Shown: positions 1-8,583 of the stretch, piece after piece
Layout of the letters: every line of letters starts with the position of its first letter
Position numbering within the stretch: the stretch's first letter is position 1
Source: Chitinophaga filiformis
GTDB taxonomy: Bacteria > Bacteroidota > Bacteroidia > Chitinophagales > Chitinophagaceae
Reading direction: 5' to 3'
Assembly (NCBI RefSeq): GCF_023100805.1
Contig: NZ_CP095855.1
Span: forward strand, 5,621,001 to 5,685,000
Length of the DNA stretch: 64,000 bases
The notes under the pieces: generated by a model
Told to the model about the DNA's origin: nothing
The model's database searches: none
Seen by the model: only the letters and a program-made list of their open reading frames with translations
Program-made: the position numbers and the translations under genes

Positions 1-3000
1 ATGGTCTGGACGATCTGGGAAGAGATGCTGACGCAGCAAGACATGGCGTTTACAATGTTCCAGGCAAGTTGGTTACGCCGGGACAATATAAGGTCCGCGG
101 ACTGGTTAGAGGCGCTATCAATGCCCACTACGAAATGACCACTTACTCAACCGGCACTCCGCCCTGGAGAACAGAAGATCATACCGGCGCCTGGCTGGCT
201 AATCATACACCTCCGCAGGCGGCTTTATTCGTTCCCGGAGAGGCTTCTCCTACCGGCCAGCCTGCAGTACTGTTGGGGTGTTACATCACTGAGGGTCCTG
301 ATGGTATGGCCTGGGTGGACATGAACGGCCGCAAACGGGGAGGCCGTACCTGGGTAGGCGGTGTCTGGACAGCGGCTCCTTTCATGGCGATGGATAAGGG
401 ACCGAAAGCCATTCCAGGCACGGATCTCTATGTAGCTTCCGCATGGGAAACCAATAAACAGTCAGGCATTGCAGAACTCCGGCTCAATGCACTGAGCGCT
501 AATAAAAAGAACGACTACGATGTAAAACAGATCCTCAAGTATTCTCTCGGCGCCATTGCATTGGATGACGTACAGGAAGCCATCTCCGGCATAGCAGTCA
601 GCAATGGCATCCTGCTGGTCAGCCTCCGTAACAGGAACCGTATTTTAGTGATCGATGTAAGCCAGGGCAGGGTGACCGACAGCATACAGATCCCGGCGCC
701 TGCAGGCATGTGCTATGATGCAACAGGACGTTTGCTATTGCTTTCGGGGAATGATCTGCTGCGTTTCACCGGCTCCCTCCGCAGTAACAGATCTGACAAA
801 CTCATTGACAATGGCCTGGATGCGCCCTACGCGCTGACGCTCGACAAAACCGGCAATATCTATATCAGCGATCGTGGCAAAAGTCACACGGTGAAAATAT
901 TCTCTCCCGCAGGTAAATACCTCCGGCAGATCGGGAGTCCAGGCGCCCCTGCTGCCGGTCCGTATAATCCGGAGCACATGAACAACCCCGCCGGCATCAC
1001 TATCGACGCCAACCAGCAACTCTGGGTCACAGAATCCGATTACCTGCCCAAAAGGGTCAGCGTATGGTCACTGGATGGTAAACTGCTGCGCGCTTATTAC
1101 GGTCCTCCGAAATACGGCGGCGGCGGTACCCTCGATCCGCAGGATAAATCGCGCTTCTATTACGCCGACGACGCTCATGGTGCGATGGAATTCTCTCTCA
1201 ACTGGCAAACGGGTACATCTGCATTAAAACAGGTCTACTACCGGCCCGACGCTGACGATCTGCCACTGGCATCCCGCAGCGCAGCGCCGGAAACACCCCT
1301 CTATTATAACGGGCAACAATACTTCACCAACTGCTACAACAGCAATCCTACCAGTGGCGCTCCTGTCGCCTTCCTCTTCACCAGGCGGGATGGTATTGCG
1401 TACCCTGTGGCAGCGATGGGACAGGCAGCACAATGGGACGTACTGAAAGGTGATGCCTTCAGTGCCTCCTGGCCCAAAGGAGTCAACCTAAACGCGAAAG
1501 GAGGCTCCAGCCAGGCTTTCTTCATATGGCAGGACCAGAACGGCGACAGCCGCGTACAACCCGGCGAAGTAAAATACCAGCAGGGCACAACAGGTGGTGT
1601 TACCATCATGCCTGACCTGTCTTTCTGTGTCGCCAGGGTCAACGATAAGGCCCTCCGCTTCGCCGTAACCGGCACTACCAGACAGGGTTTACCGCTCTAT
1701 GATATCACCAAGGGAAAAATACTCGCCCAGGGCGTACAATCGCCTGCTTCTTCAGGTGGCGATCAGCTGCTCCAGGGCGCCGATGACTGGAGTGTGCTCA
1801 CCTTAGGCGTGCAACCATTCTCAGCCCTCTCTGTCAGCGGTACGAAGAACGGAACACCCGTATGGAGTTACCCAAATCTCTGGCCGGGATTGCATGCATC
1901 GCATAATGCGCCTGTTGCAGACCTTGCCGGACAACTCACCGGTACCACCCGGCTGCTGGGCGGCTTCTTCAGTGTTAAAGGCTCAGATGCCGGTCCGCTG
2001 TGGGCTGTTAACGGCAATCACGGTAACGTCTATATTTTTACTGCAGATGGTCTATTCGTCGCATCGCTCTTTCAGAACATGAGAAGCGGCAGGATCTGGC
2101 GCATGCCTTCTGCACAAAGGAACATGTCGCTCGACAGCATCACCCTCGGCGAAGAGAACTTCTGGCCCAGCATCACTGCCACACCCGATGGTAAGGTATA
2201 CCTGGTAGACGGTGCACGCAGCGCCATCGTAAGACTGGACGGCATGGACAACATCAGCCGCCTGCCCGACATGACCATCACTGTCAATCAGTCCTCGCTC
2301 AACAGAAGCCTTTCTGCCATAGCAGCCACACAGGCGGCCCGCCAGCTGGCCACAGGCCCCAAAACGCTACAGGTGAACATCCTTTCTCAAAAACCAGTCA
2401 TAGACGGTAAGCTGAACGACTGGTCATCCGCCGCCTGGGCAGACATTGACAAAAGAGGCGTTAAAGGGTATTTCAATTCCAGCGCACAACCCTACGATGT
2501 AACCGGGGCGCTCGTTGTTTCCGGCGGAAGATTGTATGCAGCTTTCCGTACCGGCAATCCGCACCTGGCAGACAACTCCGGCGAAATGCCCCAGGCCCCC
2601 TTTAAAACCGGCGGTGCGCTCGATATCATGATCGGCAGCACCAATGCCAAGGCCGATCCCAATCGCCGTACACCTATTGCCGGCGATTGCCGCCTGCTGA
2701 TCAGCGTCATTAACGGTAAGCCGCAGGCATTACTCTATCGCGCCGTAGTACCGGGTACCCGTACAGACGATAAAGTGCCATTCTCCTCCCCTTCAAGGAC
2801 TATCACCTTCGACAGGGTCGACAACATTAGCGGACAGCTCCAGTTTGCCACTTCTGAGGGCAATTACGAGCTTTCCATACCATTGTCGGCATTGGGTATC
2901 CAACCAACAGACGGGCTTAAAATAAAAGGGGATATAGGCGTTTTACGGGGCAATGATGGCGAGACCACTTCCCGCCTTTACTGGAGCAACAAAGCGACGG

Positions 3001-3077
3001 GCATTACTGCGGATGTACCTTCAGAGGCAATGTTGTCACCTGACCTGTGGGGAACATTTCAGTTTAAGGCGAAGTGA
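1..3077 (+). CDS. NHL/beta-propeller protein with C-terminal CBM9-like domain (5' end missing)
   Basis: The reading frame is open from the first complete codon of the window (position 3), so the gene starts upstream and only about 1025 C-terminal residues are visible. The middle part has NHL-like repeats (for example ALTLDKTGNIYISDRG and GITIDANQQLWVTES), which suggests a beta-propeller. Near the C-terminus the phrase PVIDGKLNDWSSAAW opens a CBM9/DOMON-like carbohydrate-binding domain of roughly 190 residues that runs to the end. No T9SS C-terminal domain is seen. Such proteins are usually exported and bind or process polysaccharide, but no catalytic motif was recognised here. It converges on the minus-strand eCIS-core gene with only a satellite array between them. 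The domain reading is fairly sure; the function is unknown. Confidence 0.75.
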   Translation, partial: GLDDLGRDADAARHGVYNVPGKLVTPGQYKVRGLVRGAINAHYEMTTYSTGTPPWRTEDHTGAWLANHTPPQAALFVPGEASPTGQPAVLLGCYITEGPDGMAWVDMNGRKRGGRTWVGGVWTAAPFMAMDKGPKAIPGTDLYVASAWETNKQSGIAELRLNALSANKKNDYDVKQILKYSLGAIALDDVQEAISGIAVSNGILLVSLRNRNRILVIDVSQGRVTDSIQIPAPAGMCYDATGRLLLLSGNDLLRFTGSLRSNRSDKLIDNGLDAPYALTLDKTGNIYISDRGKSHTVKIFSPAGKYLRQIGSPGAPAAGPYNPEHMNNPAGITIDANQQLWVTESDYLPKRVSVWSLDGKLLRAYYGPPKYGGGGTLDPQDKSRFYYADDAHGAMEFSLNWQTGTSALKQVYYRPDADDLPLASRSAAPETPLYYNGQQYFTNCYNSNPTSGAPVAFLFTRRDGIAYPVAAMGQAAQWDVLKGDAFSASWPKGVNLNAKGGSSQAFFIWQDQNGDSRVQPGEVKYQQGTTGGVTIMPDLSFCVARVNDKALRFAVTGTTRQGLPLYDITKGKILAQGVQSPASSGGDQLLQGADDWSVLTLGVQPFSALSVSGTKNGTPVWSYPNLWPGLHASHNAPVADLAGQLTGTTRLLGGFFSVKGSDAGPLWAVNGNHGNVYIFTADGLFVASLFQNMRSGRIWRMPSAQRNMSLDSITLGEENFWPSITATPDGKVYLVDGARSAIVRLDGMDNISRLPDMTITVNQSSLNRSLSAIAATQAARQLATGPKTLQVNILSQKPVIDGKLNDWSSAAWADIDKRGVKGYFNSSAQPYDVTGALVVSGGRLYAAFRTGNPHLADNSGEMPQAPFKTGGALDIMIGSTNAKADPNRRTPIAGDCRLLISVINGKPQALLYRAVVPGTRTDDKVPFSSPSRTITFDRVDNISGQLQFATSEGNYELSIPLSALGIQPTDGLKIKGDIGVLRGNDGETTSRLYWSNKATGITADVPSEAMLSPDLWGTFQFKAK

Positions 3078-3082
3078 TATAC

Positions 3083-3180
3083 GAATACTGAATACCAGAT
3101 ACAGAATACTGCATACCGATTACTGAATGCGGAACGCTCCATTCTGAATGTTGAATACCGATATTGAATATCGCTATCAG
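3083..3180. repeat. Degenerate heptameric satellite, (GAATACY)n
   Basis: Read in steps of 7 from 3083 the sequence gives gaatact, gaatacc, agataca, gaatact, gcatacc, gattact, gaatgcg, gaacgct, ccattct, gaatgtt, gaatacc, gatattg, aatatcg and ctatcag. That is 14 consecutive units with no slippage. The array fills the gap between two convergent genes and runs into the stop codon of the minus-strand gene (3177-3179). Confidence 0.75.
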
Positions 3181-5501
3181 AATAATCTGCCTGCCTTAGC
3201 GGCTACCTGTGCTATCCGGCTTTTAAGATGGCCGCTGAACCCAGGCAATTGTTCTGCGTTGGAGATTGCGCTGAACCCTTCTGTCCAGACAAGCATCACT
3301 GCTTCATAATATTGTCTTGAATAAGACGGGGGATGTCCCTGATCAAAAGGGCTGGGAGTACCAGGTTCCGCTTCAGCAGTACATTCAGTAAGGCCGGCAT
3401 GAACTATTTTTATCATTTCGTATATGGACGCTGCATTTTCTCCATTTACACCGGCATCGATAGCAGTCTTCAGCTTATATATATTTGCATTTGTAAGCCG
3501 GTCTTTATCTGTTGGCCGGAAGAACGAGCGCTGGTAAGTAAAGCTGTACTGTATTCTTTTTTCTTTAGGTTTTGCCTGGGGCTTTTCACTATCGTCCTCC
3601 AGATCCATACCTTTCACAGCAGTCCCGGGGCCATCCACCGGAACACCAACAGGCTGGCCACCGCTACTTCCCACAGATCCGTCAACAGCACCCGGCCCAT
3701 AATGTTCCGCTTCCATTTCCCTTAACAACTCGCTCTCCAGGTCTTCTCTTTCTGTGATGGCGCGGTGATCCATGATAAGTCCCTTTACGTCCAATATTAT
3801 TGATTCCATTATCTTCTCAGGAACACCGTCTGTATAACGCTCCAGCATATCTTCCACATATTTCTCCAACATACTGTCCACATTCCGGTCCTTAACATCG
3901 CCGATCATTTCTATTTTCTGCCCCATTACAATCCTTATTGCAACATCCAGTGATATCGTTCCCTGCTTCAGGTCTTTGTGTTTCAGCTCGCCGGATACCT
4001 GAGCCAAAAGCTGTTCTTCATTTTTATAATGTGAACGGTTTTGCGCCCAATATATGTCAAGCCAGCCCTTCTTACCAATAAGTGACTCATACATTGATTT
4101 CCGTTCAAACTCCTTCATCAGATCAGGCGGTACTATAATTGCATCATCCTTTGCCTCGTCTTTTGACTCGTCCAGCACTCCTCTTCCGGATGAAGACGGC
4201 AGAAAGGAAAGAAGGCTGATATTCTGCTGTTTCTTTGCGCCCTTCACCGCTCTATCACTGGCTGATCTGCCGTGGGGTGCTACATCAGCCGGAAGTTCAT
4301 GCTTGATATTCAGGACAAGTGGCGGAAAACCCCGTTTATCGGACCATTGTCCGGGTGTTCTTTCCTCCTGGGGTATCAGCCTGAAATCCAGTGATTCCGG
4401 TACGCAATTTTCCTCCGGTATGGTGGTTCTTCCGGTGATGCCATAATTAACCCTTACCTGGTACGCAACCACCTCATTCTGTCGCCAGTAAGACCGGACA
4501 TATTGTTCAATGGTATTGGCCATCAGGTTATTGGTGGCATAAGAGAGCGGTACAAGATTCCTGTGATCTCCCGGTCCGTGGAATTCCTCATTAAGCAAAT
4601 GGCTGGCAGCATAAGCGCCCGGTCTTTCCCTTTGTAAAAGGCTTATTAATCTACCCTGCTTACCGTCTTGTACCGGGGATCCTGTTGTGTTGCCAGGCGC
4701 CTGGCTTAGCGGATCGGCATCCATTTTTTCCGGCGTTTCAAAAGCTCCCGCTCTTGTCATTCCGAAGGCCACCTTTGTTGCGGGCAACAGTTGTATCACA
4801 CCACCAGCGGCTTTCCGTTGCAAGGGCGGCCCGGGGTAATTGCCGGTATATCCATTCCCAATATGTCCGCTACCTGTATATGCATCAAAACGATATGCAT
4901 CACCGCCAGTTAGTGCTTTACTCCCCATGATATCAGCTTCTCTTTCCAATCCTTCATCATCATTCACATTCAGGCTGTCCTTCATCTGTATCGTAGGATG
5001 CACTCTACCCTGCTTCTGCTGCACCACATGCCATGCCTCATGTGGCAGATGTCTTTCCTGCCCGGGAGCGACATGTATATCCGCTCCCTGGGCAAATGCC
5101 AGTGCCTGCAATTGGGCTGGCCTCGAAGAATTATAGTGAACACGCACATCATCCATGGAGATACCTGAGAGGCCCTCTATACTACTCTTCAGATTATCAG
5201 GCAAGCCTGTATTGTTCGGCTTCAATTGAAAGGGAACAGTTTCACCATCTCCCTGTCTCCTGCCGCCGTTATTTAAAACCGGTACCATCTCCCCTTTCAT
5301 CTGAATAGCAGCATCTCCGCCCGGGGAAATAAGATCTTCCTGTTCATTCATTCCATCTTCCGGTTTTTGTCTTTTTTGCGCAGGAACGACGGCGGGCCTT
5401 CCTATACCTGCTGATAACCGGTTATTAGCTGCGGGAGCAATAGCAGTTGTGTGATGGGTATCCTTACGTTCGTGGGGCATAGGATCATGTATTCGTGCCA
5501 T
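3177..5501 (-). CDS. eCIS-core (DUF4157) toxin-like protein with nuclease-like middle region
   Basis: 774 residues, without a signal peptide. Residues about 98-165 match the DUF4157/eCIS-core domain, including GISMDDVRVHYNS and a zincin-like HEAWH motif at 154-158. This domain is typical of cargo of extracellular contractile injection systems in this phylum. The first 95 residues are low-complexity and polar, as in related leaders. Residues about 300-330 read SHLLNEEFHGPGDHRNL followed by VPLS and NN, a pattern I associate with His-containing nuclease-like toxin domains; this is inference. The remaining C-terminal region (about 440-774) is helical and charged, and I do not recognise it. No eCIS structural gene and no clear immunity gene lies nearby, so it is an orphan here. 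M1 is used; M8 is an alternative. Confidence 0.75.
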   Translation of the reverse strand: MARIHDPMPHERKDTHHTTAIAPAANNRLSAGIGRPAVVPAQKRQKPEDGMNEQEDLISPGGDAAIQMKGEMVPVLNNGGRRQGDGETVPFQLKPNNTGLPDNLKSSIEGLSGISMDDVRVHYNSSRPAQLQALAFAQGADIHVAPGQERHLPHEAWHVVQQKQGRVHPTIQMKDSLNVNDDEGLEREADIMGSKALTGGDAYRFDAYTGSGHIGNGYTGNYPGPPLQRKAAGGVIQLLPATKVAFGMTRAGAFETPEKMDADPLSQAPGNTTGSPVQDGKQGRLISLLQRERPGAYAASHLLNEEFHGPGDHRNLVPLSYATNNLMANTIEQYVRSYWRQNEVVAYQVRVNYGITGRTTIPEENCVPESLDFRLIPQEERTPGQWSDKRGFPPLVLNIKHELPADVAPHGRSASDRAVKGAKKQQNISLLSFLPSSSGRGVLDESKDEAKDDAIIVPPDLMKEFERKSMYESLIGKKGWLDIYWAQNRSHYKNEEQLLAQVSGELKHKDLKQGTISLDVAIRIVMGQKIEMIGDVKDRNVDSMLEKYVEDMLERYTDGVPEKIMESIILDVKGLIMDHRAITEREDLESELLREMEAEHYGPGAVDGSVGSSGGQPVGVPVDGPGTAVKGMDLEDDSEKPQAKPKEKRIQYSFTYQRSFFRPTDKDRLTNANIYKLKTAIDAGVNGENAASIYEMIKIVHAGLTECTAEAEPGTPSPFDQGHPPSYSRQYYEAVMLVWTEGFSAISNAEQLPGFSGHLKSRIAQVAAKAGRLF

Positions 5502-5512
5502 ACTAATTTACG

Positions 5513-5520
5513 CAAACTTA
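5513..5520 (-). promoter_or_regulatory. Putative -7 element of the eCIS-core gene
   Basis: The minus strand reads TAAGTTTG, a full match to the Bacteroidota TAnnTTTG -7 element. It lies only 11 nt before the start codon at 5501. That implies a very short leader, or a start further inside the gene. No clear -33 TTG is seen. Confidence 0.4.
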
Positions 5521-5525
5521 TCTTA

Positions 5526-5555
5526 TGTCACAGCACGAAATGTCACGGCACGAAT
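5526..5555. repeat. Two tandem 15-bp direct repeats upstream of the eCIS-core gene
   Basis: TGTCACAGCACGAAA (5526-5540) is followed directly by TGTCACGGCACGAAT (5541-5555), with two mismatches. The pair sits just upstream of the putative -7 element of the minus-strand gene, about where an activator or repressor could bind. Confidence 0.5.
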
Positions 5556-5666
5556 TTCGCTGTTGACAATCAATAAAAAAAGCAGCATGTATTGACTGAA
5601 AAGAACAGCCTGTAGCCACGAGATAGGGCTAACCTATGTCTAAAAGCCAGTGATTGCAGTCACCGA

Positions 5667-5705
5667 TTGTCCGCTTCCCGACAAAGATTGTCCAGATCCG
5701 GACAA
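5667..5705. promoter_or_regulatory. Paired dyad, 2 x TTGTC-N8-GACAA, upstream of permease gene
   Basis: Two 18-bp inverted repeats, TTGTC-N8-GACAA at 5667-5684 and 5688-5705, repeat with a 21-bp period, close to two helical turns. Their centre is about 73 nt upstream of the TGGCA-N8-GTGC element at 5759. A similar pair is present at matching distance before the second permease gene. This looks like a regulator binding site; the regulator is unknown. Confidence 0.5.
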
Positions 5706-5758
5706 CCGCCGGCATCCGGAAAATGCGCAAGATGGCCATAAACAATGATTTGGAGGAG

Positions 5759-5775
5759 TGGCAACATTCTTGTGC
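5759..5775 (+). promoter_or_regulatory. Sigma-54-like promoter element (TGGCA-N8-GTGC)
   Basis: TGGCA, 8 nt, GTGC ends 21 nt before the chosen ATG at 5797. The same 17-nt pattern precedes the second permease gene. It recalls a -24/-12 promoter, but GG to GC spacing is 12 nt rather than the canonical 10, so the assignment is tentative. Confidence 0.3.
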
Positions 5776-5796
5776 CAGGAGAAGAAACTGCTAAGT

Positions 5797-8217
5797 ATGT
5801 TCAGCACCCACTTCAAGATTGCCTGGCGGAATATGGCCAAGCAAAAAATGTATTCTGCCATTAAGATAGGAGGATTTTCCCTTGGCATAGCCGCCTGTCT
5901 GCTGATCGCATTATATATCCGGCAGGAGCTTAGCTATGACCAGCATTATCCCAACGCTTCACGTATCTGCAGGGCAGTAATAGACTGGGGCAATCCTAAC
6001 AGCACAGGCACCTATTTCCCTGCTCCCTTTGCAAACGCTTTAAAGGCTGATCTCCCTGAGGTAGAACAGACAGGCCGTTTCCTGGATGGAGAGCTTTTTG
6101 GGGCCGGCAGTTGCCAGATAAGGCCCTCAGATAAACAGGAAAACACTTATGAAGAAGGCGTCCTGTTTGCCGACCAGGAGCTGCTTGATATATTGCAGAT
6201 ACCTTTTGTGTATGGTGATGCTGCTCATGCCCTGAGCGAACCCAATACCATTGTGATAACAAAGAGTAAAGCAGATAAGTATTTCCCCCATCAGAACCCG
6301 GTTGGCAAAACACTTATCGTAAACGATAACACCGGCAAACCTTACCGGATAGGAGGCGTGATAGAAGACCTTCCCGTCACCTCCCACCTGCAGTTCGATT
6401 TCCTGCTTACGTTGAAAGGAATAGAACTCTGGCCTGGCGAACAAACATATTGGCTGGCCAACAATTATCAGACTTATATATTATTACGCCCGGGAACTGA
6501 CATCATAAAATTCCAGTCAAAACTGGCAGCATTTAAAGACAGGTATATCATTGCAAACGCAGCGAAGACGGGTGATAAAAGGATTATTGACATTGTAAAG
6601 AAAGTCCACTTTTCAATACAGCCACTAAAAGACATTCATCTGAGATCTGACAAAATAGACGATCGGCTAAGCCACGGTGATATCCGCCTGGTATGGCTTT
6701 TCGGGGCTATTGCGGGCTTTATCCTCATCATAGCAGGCATTAATTTTGTCAATCTCTCCACGGCCCGCTCTGCCAGCAGGGCCAAAGAAGTAGGGCTCAG
6801 AAAAGCCGTGGGGTCCGACCGGGCCAGTCTTGTCAAACAATTTCTGAGTGAGTCCATCCTGTTCAGCTTTCTCTCCCTGCTACTGGGACTGGTACTGGCC
6901 TGGATACTCTTACCTTATTTTAATTCGCTTTCCGGCAAATCATTAAGTATGCCCTGGAGCGCCTGGTGGCTCGCTCCCCTGTTGATCGTATCAACAACAA
7001 TTATTGGCGTACTGGCCGGTCTGTACCCTTCTTTATATTTATCTTCCTTTCAGCCCATCCATGCACTGAAAGGCAAGATCAACCAGGGACACCGACGTTC
7101 CAATATGCGCAGCGCATTGGTCGTCTTCCAGTTTACCACTTCCATCGCACTGATCATCGGTACCTTCACCATCTATCGTCAGATGAGATACATTCTCGAC
7201 AAGAAGATCGGTTTTGAGAAAGACCATGTACTACTCATACAGGGCACGAACACACTGGGAAACAGGGTTCCCGCATTTAAAGACGCACTCTCGAAGCTAC
7301 CTGGAGTTAAAAGCGCCAGTGTCAGCGACTACCTGCCGGTAACAGGTACCAAACGGAACGACAACATCTTGTCAATTGAAGGGACATCTCATGAAGACGC
7401 TCCCATCTCCGGTCAGTTATGGGTGGTTGATCATGATTATATTAAGACCCTGAGCATGAACATTGTGAAAGGAAGGGACTTCTCGATCGATATGCGTACT
7501 GACTCACAGGCCGTGATCATCAACCAGACCATGGCGAAACAACTGGGGTTAAAGGACCCTATAGGCAAGCGTATCAGCAACACTGGCTCTGCCTGGACGA
7601 TCATTGGCGTTGTTGAGGATTTCCACTTTGAGTCTCTCAGAAATAGTATCAGGCCACTTTGTCTTACAATAGGTAACAGTTCTTCTATTATATCTGTCAA
7701 AGCAAGTGCTGCAGACATGCACGATCTCATCGGATCCATAACTACCCTCTGGAAAGACTTTTCACCTCATCAACCAATCAGATACTCCTTCCTTGACCAA
7801 CGCTTTGCCCGCATGTACACCGACGTGCAGCGGACCGGCCAGATCTTCACCAGCTTTGCCGTCCTTGCCATCATTGTTGCCTGCCTGGGGCTCCTTGGTC
7901 TCTCAGCCTTCATGGCAGAGCAGCGCACAAAGGAGATAGGCGTCCGGAAAGTACTGGGTGCCAGCATTAGCAACCTGGTGATGCTACTATCACAAGACTT
8001 CCTGAAACTGGTCTTACTGGCCATCATTATTGCCACTCCCCTTGCCTGGTATGCCATGGATCGCTGGCTGGAAAACTTTGCCTTTCACATCCCGATTGAA
8101 TGGTGGGTTTTCATCCTTGCCGGTTTCATAGCAGTTGTTATCGCGTTGCTGACAGTGTCCTATCAATCATTAAGAGCAGCATTGGTGAATCCTGTACAAT
8201 CATTGAAGTCGGAGTAA
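5797..8217 (+). CDS. MacB/FtsX-family ABC transporter permease
   Basis: 806 residues from the ATG at 5797. An ATG 39 nt upstream in frame would overlap the promoter-like element, while MFSTHFKIAWRNMAKQK is the usual family N-terminus. The order is TM1 (about 20-45), a MacB periplasmic core domain, an FtsX domain with three TM segments near 280-430, a second periplasmic domain, and a second FtsX domain at the C-terminus. Family signatures are NLSTARSASRAKEVGLRKAVG and, in the second half, EQRTKEIGVRKVLGAS. These 8-TM fused permeases sit in the inner membrane and work with a LolD/MacB-like ATPase that is not in the window. The substrate is unknown. It is paralogous to 8584-10971. Confidence 0.9.
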   Translation: MFSTHFKIAWRNMAKQKMYSAIKIGGFSLGIAACLLIALYIRQELSYDQHYPNASRICRAVIDWGNPNSTGTYFPAPFANALKADLPEVEQTGRFLDGELFGAGSCQIRPSDKQENTYEEGVLFADQELLDILQIPFVYGDAAHALSEPNTIVITKSKADKYFPHQNPVGKTLIVNDNTGKPYRIGGVIEDLPVTSHLQFDFLLTLKGIELWPGEQTYWLANNYQTYILLRPGTDIIKFQSKLAAFKDRYIIANAAKTGDKRIIDIVKKVHFSIQPLKDIHLRSDKIDDRLSHGDIRLVWLFGAIAGFILIIAGINFVNLSTARSASRAKEVGLRKAVGSDRASLVKQFLSESILFSFLSLLLGLVLAWILLPYFNSLSGKSLSMPWSAWWLAPLLIVSTTIIGVLAGLYPSLYLSSFQPIHALKGKINQGHRRSNMRSALVVFQFTTSIALIIGTFTIYRQMRYILDKKIGFEKDHVLLIQGTNTLGNRVPAFKDALSKLPGVKSASVSDYLPVTGTKRNDNILSIEGTSHEDAPISGQLWVVDHDYIKTLSMNIVKGRDFSIDMRTDSQAVIINQTMAKQLGLKDPIGKRISNTGSAWTIIGVVEDFHFESLRNSIRPLCLTIGNSSSIISVKASAADMHDLIGSITTLWKDFSPHQPIRYSFLDQRFARMYTDVQRTGQIFTSFAVLAIIVACLGLLGLSAFMAEQRTKEIGVRKVLGASISNLVMLLSQDFLKLVLLAIIIATPLAWYAMDRWLENFAFHIPIEWWVFILAGFIAVVIALLTVSYQSLRAALVNPVQSLKSE

Positions 8218-8259
8218 ACGATGAAATCCGCATTATTAAATATTGTCAGTTGATTATTC

Positions 8260-8429
8260 ACGCAAAGTAGCCCGGTTTCAGTATGGGATGGCGGTCGGCG
8301 CCTCTCCGGAATGCTATTTGGCTTTATCAATCGAATATGGTTTTGAATATAGATTGGTCGGCACCTGTCGTATCGCCGGAGAGCCGAAGGCCCGCCATTC
8401 CCATCTGAAACCGGTGCTACTTACGCTTT
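8260..8429. repeat. Dispersed imperfect inverted repeat, copy 1 (family A)
   Basis: A left arm of about 50 nt (8260-8309, beginning ACGCAAAGTAGC) is mirrored imperfectly by a right arm (8376-8429) across a spacer of about 66 nt. The arms contain CCGGTTTCAG, then a GGGATGGCGG-like core, then a CTCTCCGG end. Near-identical arms recur at 17394-17526. No coding sequence is seen inside. Confidence 0.65.
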
Positions 8430-8471
8430 CCCTACAATATATTTTTCGTCGTCCTTATCACGAGAAAGCAA

Positions 8472-8541
8472 TGCATGCGTCCGCCTCTTCATCCCTTCCA
8501 TCAATTGGACGACTATAACAGCGAACGGTTTGGGTGGAGAT
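8472..8541. repeat. Dispersed direct repeat, copy 1 (family C)
   Basis: This stretch of about 70 nt begins TGCATGCGTCCGCC and ends CGAACGGTTTGGGTGGAGAT. It recurs in the same orientation at 11304-11370 and partly at 11528-11560. Copies 1 and 2 bracket the second permease gene. Confidence 0.65.
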
Positions 8542-8544
8542 GAC

Positions 8545-8572
8545 AAAAAAAAACCGCATCCAAAAGATGCGG
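8545..8572 (-). terminator. Rho-independent terminator of the second permease gene
   Basis: A 7-bp stem (CCGCATC/GATGCGG, 8554-8560 with 8566-8572) has a CAAAA loop. On the minus strand it is followed by a run of 8-9 T. It lies 12 nt after the stop of the minus-strand permease. Confidence 0.8.
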
Positions 8573-8583
8573 CTCTCAAAAAC

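Noticed and set aside
3333..5308. Several plus-strand open frames opposite the eCIS-core gene, considered as an immunity gene
   Set aside because: They are antisense shadows of a clearly coding frame, with no independent start signals or features.
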